A DNA stretch of 64,000 bases, from positions 2,127,323-2,191,322 of the forward strand of contig OZ038324.1 of assembly GCA_964035795.1 (NCBI GenBank), read 5' to 3'. Of the stretch, positions 1-13,738 are shown in pieces. Position 1 is the stretch's first letter. The number at the start of each line of letters is the position of its first letter. Both the position numbers and the translations under genes were made by a program. Below the pieces are notes generated by a model. It saw only the letters and a program-made list of their open reading frames with translations. It was not told the origin of the DNA and did no database searches. The stretch is from Pterobdella sp. o SKG-2022. Its lineage: Eukaryota; Annelida; Clitellata; Hirudinida; Piscicolidae.

Positions 1-2184
1 TCAAACAAATACAACAGAATAATTATAGCTAAAATAATTCCAATATTACATAAGTAAAAAACGGGTATCAAAAAATTTCAAAATAACAAATTTGAATAAA
101 ATTGAATAATATTCATGAAAGTGTTGATAAACTCAAAATAGTTGCTCTATATATACATTTGGGCAATTCCATTTGACGAAACCGTTCGTGGTTAAATGTA
201 AAAAATTATATCAAAATAAGTATTTTGATATAGGTAATAATGCAAATTATGGATGCAAATTGAGGTTGAGTTGGGAGAGGAAGTTTCAATGCTTAATTTA
301 TATAGCGGTTCATGGCGTCCAAAGTAACAAATGATATAAAACAAGATTATGAGAAAAATTTGTAAGATATTAAATTCAATTAGATATAGATAATTGAATT
401 AATATAATTTTATAAAAATAATCGAGACAAAATAATTATTCACAAATACTCTATAAATTTGAAACAATCTATAATATTCAAAATAATAAAGTCTACCTTC
501 AAAGAACATGATTGAACGATCGATAAGAAAGTTGTAATAGGTGATTAAATATTTTTTGAAATGATTAATAAATTATAATAATAATTAATTAATATAATTG
601 AGAATTTACTGATAATAATAATAATAACAACGATAAAGTAATAATAACTAAAACAAGATGAACTAACGAGATCAAATACTGCATAATGTAAATAAAACCT
701 CAAAAAGTCGTCTGGTATGACTCATGACAGCACATTTTAATGCTCAACTTTATATAGCGCCTAATGTTATAGAGTTCAAAACAAACATTTCAACTTGTAT
801 CTGGGTGAATAAATCTTTTGAAAGAATATTCTAGTCTAATACACTTGTGTAACAATTATAAATGGGTTGAATTTTGAACATTTTTTTAATAATAAGAGTT
901 GAGATGAATCTAAATATATATAGATTGAGTTATGATAGTTGAAATATCGAAACACAGTCGAAATAAAAACGGTAGTTTGGATCGATAAGAGAAAATATCT
1001 TCGAAACAAGCTAAAAATTGAATTTATAATTGGACTCGATCAGGATGGTTATGCCGAGGTAATAAAAACGATTATGATGATGATGATGGTGGTGATAATG
1101 GTGAGATTAATGATAATGATGATGAGGATGATGCAAATGAGAGTGATGATGATGAAGATGATGCGAATGATAGTGATGGTGATGATGAGGGAATGAATTA
1201 TAATTCAAGTAATGATAACAACGAAAGAGAAAATTTTGATTTATAGAAGTCTTAATAATAGTGGAAAGGAAAAAACACTTGCAAACAAGATGTGCTCGAT
1301 GTTCACCTTGCATTTCGTTCATACTTTCTGAAACGATGCTTAAACAGTGTTGCCTCATTTTGACGGAAATAAAATATTGGTGATGAACATAACGGTAAAA
1401 ATGATAATAATGATAATAATAATAAACATAAAAGAAATAGTAAAAAATGATGACCATTCTCCAACTGTGACTTCATCTTGCCACTCAGTTCACATTCTTT
1501 ACAGAAAAAGATTCACGAAGCATGTATCAAATGTGAAAGGGATTCCTGGTGAATGCCCCTCTCAGCACTCAAGGTTGGGTATTACGACTGACTTCTTTCC
1601 CATGAGTGAAGAATTTTTGAACTTCGTAGGAAGCTGTGCAAGTCACTGAACTTGATGAAGAAGCTGAATCTTTGTGAACTTTCACCAATAAACCATATGA
1701 TGGTAAAATAATAGTTGAGAGCATATCAAAATGACGCAATAATCTGTGGGAGCAACTAAATGAAATTGGTGAACGAAGATTAGGATGAATAAAATAAATA
1801 AGACAAGAATTCAAAAACCGAGAAGTAAATTTTAAAAATTTCAAAAAAAAATCTTTGAAAAAATAAGAGCTCTAAAAACATCAAGGATGTGAAGATGATG
1901 TATAAAAAGCAAGGAGACATTGAGAGGAATTAAAATATTAATTAGACTTGACGATATATATGTATAGAAAGTAGTTAACATCCATAAAAAGCATTATGAA
2001 CAAATATAGAGCATCAATAACAAATATTTTGGCTCAAGAAATGCAAATATAAAACTTTATATAATTATTTAATCAAATATATATTTTTTTTTCAATTCAA
2101 ATAATTTTTAATTCAATCAAAATTGAAATCTTTTCATATAAATTAGTAGTATCATTGGTCAATAAAAACAAGACACCGCCCCAA
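1..2184. other. Left flank, no gene recognised
   Basis: AT-rich sequence downstream of the minus-strand LRCH gene. I see no exon with a convincing protein signature on either strand. The only structure is an imperfect GAT run and two direct octamer words, ATGCAAAT, at 240-247 and 253-260. Part of the right end is probably 3' untranslated sequence of the LRCH gene, but I could not place its poly(A) site. Confidence 0.5.
1072..1195. repeat. Imperfect (GAT)n microsatellite
   Basis: A run of GAT/GGT/AAT trinucleotides. It gives Met-, Asp- or His-rich open frames on both strands that have no gene character. Confidence 0.8.
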
Positions 2185-3496
2185 TCAAGCATGTGAGTGG
2201 TTAGCATTTCTTTGAGACACACCAATGAGAGACAAGACAGCTCTAGCTACGATAGGAAGACAGCGGTGGTCTAGCAGCTGGAGGGGGGTAGGACAATGGG
2301 ACAGCTGCACTGACCTGCAGGCGCTTAAGAACGAATCCATGTTGCGTTGGGACTTGGCTATGGATAGGCATCTCTGTTCGTATAAGAACATGAAAATAAA
2401 AATCAGTGCAAAAAAAACATAATACACATTTTAGGCCAAACACCAAACACACAAAACCACAAACAAACTTTCCTACAGCTAAACACCCACTTTACCACAT
2501 TATCACAAGCGGCACCACAACCCACCACCCCAATACCCAGCCACACATCACTCCTCCCATCCCACTATTCCCCTTCTACCACCATAACCTCACCTCACTA
2601 TGCGAAGGTATGTGTATGTTGGAGATACAAGCAACTTTTAGCTTGTTGACGAGATAACACAACATGATACCATCTTTCAGCTTATCGTGCAATTGTTTGA
2701 AATTGTTGTTGTTGGCAGTGTTGTTGTTGAAACTGTAAAAATCGCCTTTGTTGGCTACGTGAGGCAGTCTCACGTTCAATAACTCTTCCAACGCCTGCCA
2801 ATGGTCGATGTAATATTGACGATAATTTACTGTACAAATAAAATTCAAGGAAAATAATTAATATCAAAATTCCCATTATTAAAGTAATAATGGTGAAAAT
2901 ATGAAAAAATATTATTACTATTACTATCAGTAGCAACATCACCACAATCCTTATCATAACCACCACCATTTTCACCACCAACACCACCACCATTCTCACC
3001 ACCAACACCACTACACTCCTCTCACATTCTTCATAGCAATCACTACATTCTCATCCTCTCTGAGATGCATCAAGGTGCGTTTAAAAGTGAAGCAGGAATC
3101 CAAATTGCTGCTTGCTTGGCTCATGTCTGAGTTGAGGTGGTAAACAGAATAATGAAACTGATGACGTGATGATGAATAATGACGTTATGATTATGAATAA
3201 AGACGTTATGATTAAGAATAATGACGTTATGATTATGAATAATGACGTTATGATTATAAACAATGACGTTATAAAAACAAATAATGACGTTTTGATGACT
3301 AAATGTTGAGGCAAAATTGAAAATTTGTAACAAAACAACAAAACGACAACATGATGAAATCCTCACCAGCTTGTTGTGACCTTGAAGACAACACATAACC
3401 ATTGTTGATGTTGGCAACATTGTTGATTGTACTTTTGTTGAAACTTAACCGACTGTCCCTCCTTCTCCCCAAGGAGTTGTATGACGCAGGGTCATC
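2185..3496 (-). CDS. LRCH: LRCH exons 7-10: C-terminal region with calponin-homology domain
   Basis: Exons 3496-3367, 3126-3026, 2794-2594 and 2373-2185 keep one frame to TGA at 2187-2185. The CH domain begins around ALEELLNVRLPHV, continues through KLKDGIMLCYLVNKL and SNIHIPSHSE, and ends with RNMDSFLSACRSV and the tail LPIVARAVLSLIGV. This order matches the single C-terminal CH domain of LRCH proteins. An Asn-rich insert (NNNTANNNN) lies inside the first part of the domain, between NVRLPHV and KLKDG, and is unusual for this fold. Confidence 0.9.
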
Positions 3497-6400
3497 CTGT
3501 AGTGAGGTTTTGAATGGGATTTGAAAGTTTAGTGGAATTTAGTCACCATGATTATCCCCATCAACAACACCACCATCATCATCATTACTACTATCATTAT
3601 CATCGTCGTCATCATCATCACCATTACCATCATCATCCTCGTCATCATCACTTTATATAAAATAACAACCCTATAATGTTGGAATTCCAATCTAGACTGA
3701 ATATACTTATTCAAAACAGCTTATGATTCAGAACCACTGATTTCGATGAAAGTATTTGAAAAATTCCTCATATTTTATACATTTGTTGAAAAATAAAATT
3801 CCTCATTAGTATATAGGCTCAGACTGGCAGTATGTGAAAATTTTCCCCAATCGAAAAAGTTTATTTTAAGGATACTATGTTTAAGTATCAATAATTTAGA
3901 TCGGTTGCTCAACTTCAGTTACTGGAAAATTCAATGCTATTTAATGGGGAATAATGAAGCGCTTTATTTTTAGATCAAAGTGCTTGCTAAAAATTTAATG
4001 TAAACGCACTGTGGAACAGGTGCTAATTGTCATGTGAAACAGTATAATCTAAACTAATCAATTTGGATTAGATTAGATTATATTGAAGTACATGTCCCAG
4101 TAACTGGGGTTGACAGCAGTCAATATAGTTGATTATAACTATTCTCTTGACACAAATATGCATCCCAGCCTGTCATAAACTTTTAAAAAATTCCACAATT
4201 AACTAAGAATATAAAAAAATAAGAACTGAATCTATAAATAGAACACAACCTTTGCATTGTCACTGATTGAATTTTTGCGGGTGGAGATGATGGATGAGAA
4301 AGCTGACGATGAAGATGATGAGGGAATGGGCGGAGCTGCTCTGGACGATGGCTTGATGTTAGCTGAGATGTCTTGTTGTGCGTTTGTGTGGTTTCCATTG
4401 TAATGCTTCGTGTAATCATCTATTTTTGCGATCTTTTGATTTTCAATACCATCATTATTAACCACATTATTATTATTATAGTTGCTAATTATATTATTTT
4501 TGTTGTTATTTATATGATGATTATTGTTGTTATTCATATTATTATTATTATGAGGCAGCACAGAACTCCGCCTTCTCTCTTCCTTGCTTTCCTCCCTCCT
4601 CAAGGAGTTCACCACATGCACCATCCCCTTCGAACACACCTGTAGTGTCTTATCATCGTCACTCACATCTTGGCTATTTCTTATTACTTCACCATCTTTG
4701 TTATCATTACTACGATTCACACCGCCATCAATATCCCTATTATTATTCTATCATCATCATCATCATAATTATCATTATCCTCATCATCATCATTACCACC
4801 GTCATCATATTCGTTATGAAATTGAACGTCTTTATTTTACCGCTACGAAAAAAAAAACAAAAACTATGGCAATGTTATTCAGTTTAAAAATGCCTTGTTT
4901 TTGATAAGACACTAAAAAGGTATGAAAACACTTGGCATAATGACGCACTTAAGCCACGTTATAAGCTTTTATAATGTAGTCTAAAAGGAAATAAACTTCA
5001 TTGTTATATAAGAAATTTATATTGATATATACTTCATAGCTATACTATTGTTATATAATGAAAGTTTATACATATGCTGTATTATTGACATATCAAAATT
5101 TTAAAAATCATTACTAGATGAAAGATTAAAAAAAACAATGGTTATCATCCTACAACAGAGGTACCCACGTTGGCTGGGGGAAAAATAAGGGGATTATCAT
5201 GAAGGGAGAGGTAGGTGAGGGAGGTGAAGGAGTGGGAGAAGGAAGAGGGGAGATGGGTGATGTAGTTGCATGAAATGTCCAAGTGCTCCAGGGGGCATGA
5301 GGATAGGCCTGGTGAAAGTTAGTGGCGATAATAATGGAAATAAGAAAAAAAATAATTTTTTAAATTATTATTTTTAACAAAAACGAAAATTTTATGAAAA
5401 TTAATGGTAAGAAAAAAGAAAAATCACACATTTATGTGATTAATATAATCATGGAAAAAACATTCATTGCCATTGATAATATTGATAATTATACTATTCA
5501 ATATCGAAGATAATAATAATTATTATTGTTATAATAATTATATAATAATTATTATTATTATTCTTATTATCCATATTATGAACATACTGGCAGGCAGTAA
5601 AGTGAGAGCATTGTTGGAGGTGTTGAGGTGGCGTAGGGTGCTCAGAGAACCCATCTTTTCTGGAAGATGCGTCAACCTGTTGTGACTTAAGTCCTGCAGG
5701 AAATGTTGTTGTGGTGGTGTTGAACTGTTTTATTATTTTTTGTGTCAACATGAACAACTTTTTTATTTCATTGTGTTGTTGTGCTATTAGTTTTGGTGGT
5801 ACCAGAATTGTTGTAAGCAATTTTATAGCTCATGATGGAAATTTTAAGATTTTAAGTAAAGGTTAAGTAGAGGTAATAATTAATTAAAATGCAACCTTAT
5901 AGTTCTGAAGTTGATTATTTAAATTATGCACATGGACTTGATAAAAAAGCATTCTAATTATTGGTAAAAATATTAACTCTCAACAGCAATTTGAACATCA
6001 TTAGAATCAGCATCATTACCTCAACCACATCATCATCATCATCACCACCACATCATACAAGCTTCATTAGGTTCTTCAGCTTGGAAACATCATTAGGAAT
6101 GCAGATGAGTTTGTTCTTGCACACCAATAAAACTTCCAAATGACTTAACAGACCTATCTCCCTTGGCAGTGAGGTCAATAAGTTACAACTGCAGTAGTTT
6201 TTATTATTGTTATTTTTAAATATTTGTATGGTAAGTTTTTTTTGTGAAAATGCTTTGAATGCTGCTTTATATAATAACAATGCAAAAAAATTAAAATTTA
6301 TTGTGAATAAACTTTTGAAAATTTTGTCTTTATGAGGTAAAAAAAATTTATTAAATACAGTTGATTGATTATCAAAAAAGTTATAAAAAATATCAAATGA

Positions 6401-6860
6401 TAAATTAATGAAATGGATGAATTACAGACTTCAAGTTAAGGAGGATGAGACTTTTAAGAGCAAAGATGTCACGATGGATGAACTTTATGATGTTGTTTGA
6501 AGCATGCAATTCTTCTAAACATGGCGACACCACTACATCACTAGGCAGGTCAGTCAGACGATTTTTTGATAAATCTTGGAAATAAATTTTAGCATAATAT
6601 ACTTATGTAATAATTTTTCAATTTTAATTTGAGGAAATATTTTTTGAAAAACTGTTGGTACCTATCAATGTAACATCTTGCAGATTGTACTTTTCAATTA
6701 TTTTTGGGACATTTTTCAATTGTTTGCTTGTTAATAGCAACTCGCCACTGTATTGAGCTTCTTCAAAAACTTTATCTATGGATCTGTCTGATGTGGTCAA
6801 AGTGCCAGCATTTATTGAGGGAGCTATTAAAGATCCTATGTAAGAATTGAAAGCCATCAT
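2185..6860 (-). CDS. LRCH: LRCH-type protein: leucine-rich repeats plus calponin-homology domain
   Basis: Ten exons on the minus strand: 6860-6662, 6574-6430, 6188-6059, 5693-5588, 5308-5165, 4695-4250, 3496-3367, 3126-3026, 2794-2594 and 2373-2185. All have GT-AG borders, and the phases join into 1,791 bases, or 596 residues. The start is ATGATGGCTTTC at 6860. The N-terminus (SIDKVFEEAQYSGELLLTSK) matches the cap before the LRRs of animal LRCH proteins. About eight LRRs follow, then an Asn/Ser-rich linker, and a C-terminal CH domain with the motifs KDGIMLCYLVNKL and LSIAKSQRN. LRCH proteins are cytoplasmic or cortical scaffolds linked to actin and septin organisation and to DOCK GTPase regulation. 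At ~600 residues it is somewhat shorter than the vertebrate and fly proteins (about 680-800, recalled). The acceptor of exon 6 is the least certain junction: I chose 4695 because its phase fits. A family-typical segment after the last LRR (KGK...IFKYL in vertebrates) was not found. Confidence 0.9.
3158..3300. repeat. 21-bp minisatellite carrying TGACGT words
   Basis: About seven imperfect copies of a 21-bp unit, ATGACGTTATGATTATGAATA and variants, lie in the LRCH intron between exons 7 and 8. Nearly every copy keeps GACGT, most as TGACGT, the CRE/ATF half-site word. Confidence 0.85.
3546..3652. repeat. Imperfect (ATC)n microsatellite
   Basis: Trinucleotide ATC/ACC/GTC run in the intron between LRCH exons 6 and 7. 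Confidence 0.8.
3975..4035 (-). repeat. SINE body fragment
   Basis: The words AATTTAATGTA and GCACTGTGGAACAGGTGCTAA match the non-tRNA body of the SINE copies at 18070-18192 and 37190-37312. The tRNA-like head is missing or lost, so this is a partial copy. Confidence 0.6.
4250..4695 (-). CDS. LRCH: LRCH exon 6: low-complexity linker
   Basis: An Asn-rich and Ser-rich exon between the LRRs and the CH domain, with poly-Asn, a Pro-Pro-Ile-Pro segment and a Ser run near its end. The donor after AATGCAAAG (4250) is clear. The 5' end is uncertain: an AG at 4697-4696 gives the right phase from exon 5, whereas an AG at 4738-4737 does not. The Asn codons are AAT/AAC repeats, so length variation between individuals is likely. 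Confidence 0.7.
5165..6860 (-). CDS. LRCH: LRCH exons 1-5: N-terminal cap and leucine-rich repeats
   Basis: Exon 1 (6860-6662) carries the cap and ends in phase 1. Exon 2 (6574-6430) reads LSKNRLTDLPSDV. Exon 3 (6188-6059) reads NLLTSLPREIGLLSHLEVL. Exon 4 (5693-5588) reads DLSHNRLTHLPEKMGSLSTL. Exon 5 (5308-5165) reads LDISCNYITHLPSSF and then HDNPLIFPPANV. All fit the LxxLxLxxNxLxxLP consensus. The introns split repeats at similar places: exon 2 ends with two bases of an Asn codon that exon 3 completes. Confidence 0.92.
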
Positions 6861-8068
6861 TAACTTTTCTTCAAATCATTGTATCAACGTTTTGACTCAA
6901 ATGTATAAACAAAATATGCTTTGAATGAATTTATAACAGATTCAAATAACAAAAACTACGATGAATAGACTTAATAATTATTGAAGTTAACTTTTCTTTT
7001 AATATAAATAAAGAAAAAAAGCTGTCAACATTTTTGAATAAACTTATGAGAAATTTAATTTATTAATTTTTAAAAACAATTGTTTATTTTAACAAACCAA
7101 CAAAAAATGTTACATAAATCATTATTTTGTTGTGTATCAAACCTTTCTATCTTCCTTGTCGTTTGGAACTCTTCAAGCAAAATTTGAGTAAACTTATATA
7201 TGTCAGATTGCTAAAATGCATTTTATAATCGCTTCTAAACGTTTAGTTTAAAAAAGTTTGAATTAAATTTTTAACAGGTAAAGTATTTTAAATTTTCATT
7301 TTACTGACGTTTTATTGAAACTACTAAATGTGAATTTTTTATTTTTAAATTTTTAAATACATTTCACTTATTTCTACAAAGTTATAAACTTAAAACGATT
7401 GAATTTTTGTTAAATTTAAAATCAACAATGCACTTAGTTTAATAAATCTGAATGTCCTAGAGCTAAGATCAATTGGACCGATTCTATAATTATATAATTC
7501 AAAACAAACAAAATTTTAGTTATAATTACGCTTGTTATCTTCTGTTTGCAGTAATGGAATGTCTTAATGATTTCCTTTCCTTTGACACCATAACCTATCC
7601 ATCACTCCTAATTGCAACAGCACTATTAGTTTTAGCGTTTAATATATGTGAGGCTGTGTTTTTGGATAGGTTATTTTATTTATATAGGTGTTAAATTGTA
7701 TTTAATTTAAATACATAGTGTAGGTAAATGATCTTTTTATTAGCAATCTCTTTAGAATATTTAATAATCTGTGTTCTGTTTTTTTTTAAATCTTTGTGTT
7801 TGTGTCTAGTATGTTTTATTTTAATCATAAATGTGTTTAATTGCATTATTCTTTTTAGAAATTTGGTTTTGATATGCAAAAATCACTTCAAAAATATTAT
7901 TTGTACTCACATTACTTATTAATGCTTATTCGAAGTGTGTGTATTATTGCATGCATTAAAACTCTGCAGTTTTATGGCATTTCCTCATCTATATAAATGC
8001 TTTTTCATGACTAGCTCCATTTTTGAATCTGCAAATAAATGTTTTAAAAATATTTTTTTTGTTAACAG
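6861..8068. other. Divergent intergenic region between LRCH and LMO
   Basis: About 1.2 kb separates the minus-strand LRCH start from the plus-strand LMO coding exon. It should hold both promoters and the 5' untranslated exon(s) of LMO, because the LMO coding exon begins right after a splice acceptor. It is AT-rich with no clear TATA or CpG-rich core that I can defend. Confidence 0.5.
7554..7669 (+). CDS. Possible small upstream exon with a hydrophobic segment
   Basis: An ATG at 7554 sits just after TGTTTGCAG and opens 38 codons with a hydrophobic stretch (LLIATALLVLAF), ending at a possible donor GATAG|GTTATT. Its phase (2) would join in frame to the LMO exon at 8069, giving AGC-ATG. A membrane-like leader on a LIM-only protein would be strange, so it may instead be an unrelated micro-ORF, an untranslated exon or chance. 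No family is recognised. Confidence 0.22.
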
Positions 8069-8069
8069 C

Positions 8070-8557
8070 ATGTCATTGACAGTGGGAACTACCATCAGTC
8101 ATTTCTTTCATCCATCACCTTTCACCTCCTCCTCTTCTTCTTCCTTTTCCGCTATGAATCAAGAATGGTTGCTAGGAGAAAGTATCAATTTCAACAAAAA
8201 CAAAAAACTGAGTTTCTCTGGTGTGGGTAAATCTTATGATAATGAAGCAAAAGTTCTAAAAAATCATGAAAGAGTCAATGGCTTTGATGGTTGTTCAGAC
8301 ACACCAACCTTGTACACCCCATCACCAAAACCCTCACAAACCTCACTTCTCAACACAGCCCTCAAGCAAACAGACTGTTGTGAGAGGTGTGCAGGGTGTG
8401 ATGGTGCCATCACAGACAAGTTCATGCTCCATTCCATGGGATCCTTTTGGCATGATGACTGCCTCAAGTGTGCTTGTTGTGATTGCAGGCTTGGGGAGGT
8501 CGGGTCCACTCTGTACTCAAAGGCTGAGCTTCTCCTCTGCAAAAGAGATTATTTAAG
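8070..8557 (+). CDS. LMO1/3: LMO exon with LIM1
   Basis: Acceptor TTAACAG at 8061-8068, ATG at 8070 and donor AG|GTGTGC after 8557. It encodes the N-terminal extension and the whole of LIM1 to CKRDYL. The exon end inside the Arg codon of DYLR agrees with the next exon supplying G. Confidence 0.92.
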
Positions 8558-10875
8558 GTGTGCATTAGGTTTTTTATTGATTTTTTTAGCTTTATTCGTT
8601 TTTTGATAGTTTACCTATTTTTGTTTTTAGATATTTTTTTCTTTAATATTTTTTGGTTGTTCACCTATTTTTTTGTTTTCAGATTTTTGAAAAGTTTTAT
8701 TTGTGTATTCATTTTAATTTTTTTTCATGAAAAATGTTTGTTTTTGCATGAAAAAGGCAGAAGCCTCCACTTCATTACTTTCAAATGGCCTCCAATAGGT
8801 CATGCACTAGAGACATTCGTTGATTGATGCCTCCCTGATAAAGGCCCTCAACATTCATCATCGAAAACTCAAATCAATAATCATACTCAACTTTTAAACT
8901 TCAATATTCAGCGGTTTTCATTACTTTTAATGTAAATAAATTCTGGTAATTATTCTATCATCAAAAAGTGATAAATAAGACCAACAAAAAATGTTTTTAA
9001 AATCATAAATTACCTCTAACCGCCCCACATTATCATCACCATAGTGACATTAATTAGCAGCAACCTTTTTGTGTGCTTGTCGTTGTTGATGCATGTTCTC
9101 GTACGTTTCCTCTTTGTGCTTCTTCATTTTTACTGTTTTTTATTATTATTTTCGATTTTTTGAGTTTTTCTTTTGTTAAACAAAATATTTAATTTAAAAA
9201 ATATGGAATCTTTTTAATATCAAAAAAAATAATTCAACCGTATAATGTATTCAGCTTAAACGGTCTGTTTGATATGAGCATTGTTCCACTCATTTAAACC
9301 AGCCAATCAATGATACAATTGATGACATTGATGAATGAGCCATATGTGCTCAATATATTATCAATTTTAATTAGATCGAGCCACATAAACGGGCACCCTG
9401 TTATACAAAACACTCACAAGCACATCATAAAACACTACCCTTCATCATGGCATCATGATACTATTATACCCCCTAAATCACTGCATCACTAAACCAACCA
9501 TCAAATAACAGAACATCATTTCCTTCAACACCAATGATTCTCACAACACATCAAACCAAACAACACCACACTCTTCACAACACACAACTTCAAGGTTGTT
9601 TGGAGCTACAGGGAACTGCGGCGTGTGTGGAAAAGTGATTCCAGCCTTTGAAATGGTCATGAGGTCTGTGGGCAATGTTTACCACTTGGACTGCTTCGCT
9701 TGTCAACAGTGTCATCACCGGTGAGCTTGACGTCGTTTTTTTTGTAGTTATCTAAAGTTACCGGGTTTGACATCGTATCAGGTCAATAATTAGCATCTGT
9801 TAAATTTTTCGTTTGGTGTATTTTCGAGTTATAGTAAGCGCTTTGAATGCTACGATACAATGCGCTACATTAACAAGGGCTAGAGGATGGTGCATTGGAA
9901 TTTCGAAAATCTACATATGGTTTGGTGTGTCTATTAATATTTCGGATCATGGATAGTCTAACCAGATGGATAGCGTTAAAATTACACGTATGTGCTTGTT
10001 CATCAGCAACTACCCTGTTGGAAGTCTCACAATTTCGTGAAGGTCCCATGCTTTATCGGTTGTATTGCTATTTGATCTTATGTTATCAGATGTAACTACC
10101 TTTGTCTTCTATCATTAATTAACTTTATATTGGGTGGGTTTCCATAGTACCACGTGCCATGAAGTGATTATGTTGGCGTTGTATTTGGAGATGTTGCAAT
10201 GTAAATGGGCAAGCTTTTTTTTTGAAATCAACGTGGTGTGATGCATATTTTGGGGTTATTATGGAAAAGCGTTCTATGCCATCACATCTCATAATAGTTA
10301 ATATATTCAATGAAACTTTGATATTTAATAAACCAATTTTTTATAATAGATTGTATTGTTTTCTACTGCTTTATCTCATTTTTTTTGAATCTGAAAAGTT
10401 TATCTTAATACAACTGAATCAACACATGTGCAACAAGCTCAGTTTGCATGACCCAGTGAGGATGTTTAAGATAATTATATTGTTCGATAATAAGTATCAA
10501 TAAAACCAACCCTCACACACTACCAGGTTCTGTATCGGGGACCAATACCACATCTGGCAAAACACCATCCTATGTCCCCACCACTACCAGGCCGTCCTAT
10601 TCGTCGAAGGGGTCGAAAAAAATCATAATAATAAAAATAATGATATAATAATAAATGGTGTTAGAGAGAGGGGTGTGTTAGAGGGGTATAATGGAAAAAA
10701 TGAAGGTTTTGATAATGATATCGTGGTTGTCAAGGAAAAGAAAGGTGGAGAGGGTAAAGTGGGAGATGATTTTGGTGCTGATAACAAAGTTTTGAAATTG
10801 ACGAATAAGAAAAGTAACATTAAAAATAATAAAAACAGAAAAAAATTAATTAAAAACAACGAGAAAAACTTATAA
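8070..10875 (+). CDS. LMO1/3: LIM-only protein of LMO1/LMO3 (Beadex) type
   Basis: Three coding exons, 8070-8557, 9595-9720 and 10527-10875, join through phase-2 introns into 320 residues. LIM1 starts near residue 107 (CAGC...FWHDDCLKCACCDC) and LIM2 near 171 (GNCGVCGKVIPAFEMVMR, then VYHLDCFACQQC). The stretches LKCACCDCRLGEVGSTLY and NVYHLDCFACQ are nearly identical to vertebrate LMO1/LMO3 and distinguish it from LMO4 and from LIM-homeodomain proteins. LMO proteins are nuclear adaptors that bind LDB/Chip and bHLH or GATA factors and have no DNA-binding domain. This one is about twice the usual ~156 residues: roughly 106 residues precede LIM1 (Ser run, Pro/Thr-rich segment) and about 90 Lys/Asn/Gly-rich residues follow LIM2. 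The first ATG after the acceptor at 8068 was taken as the start; a second in-frame ATG is at 8154. Confidence 0.93.
9595..9720 (+). CDS. LMO1/3: LMO exon with first half of LIM2
   Basis: Acceptor ACTTCAAG|G and donor CACCG|GTGAGC. It encodes LFGATGNCGVCGKVIPAFEM and on to CQQCHH. It is 126 bases, phase 2 to phase 2. Confidence 0.95.
10527..10875 (+). CDS. LMO1/3: LMO exon with end of LIM2 and C-terminal tail
   Basis: Acceptor CTACCAG|G. It completes LIM2 (FCIGDQYHIWQNTILCPHHY) and runs on in one frame, with no stop, through a charged Lys/Asn-rich tail to TAA at 10873-10875. Vertebrate LMO1/3 end about 10-15 residues after LIM2, so this tail is extra. Basic clusters near the end could act in nuclear import (inference). 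Confidence 0.88.

Positions 10876-13738
<2,863 letters not shown>

Noticed and set aside
4373..4904. Plus-strand Ile- and His-rich frames
   Set aside because: Antisense shadows of the Asn-rich LRCH exon and adjacent ATC repeats.
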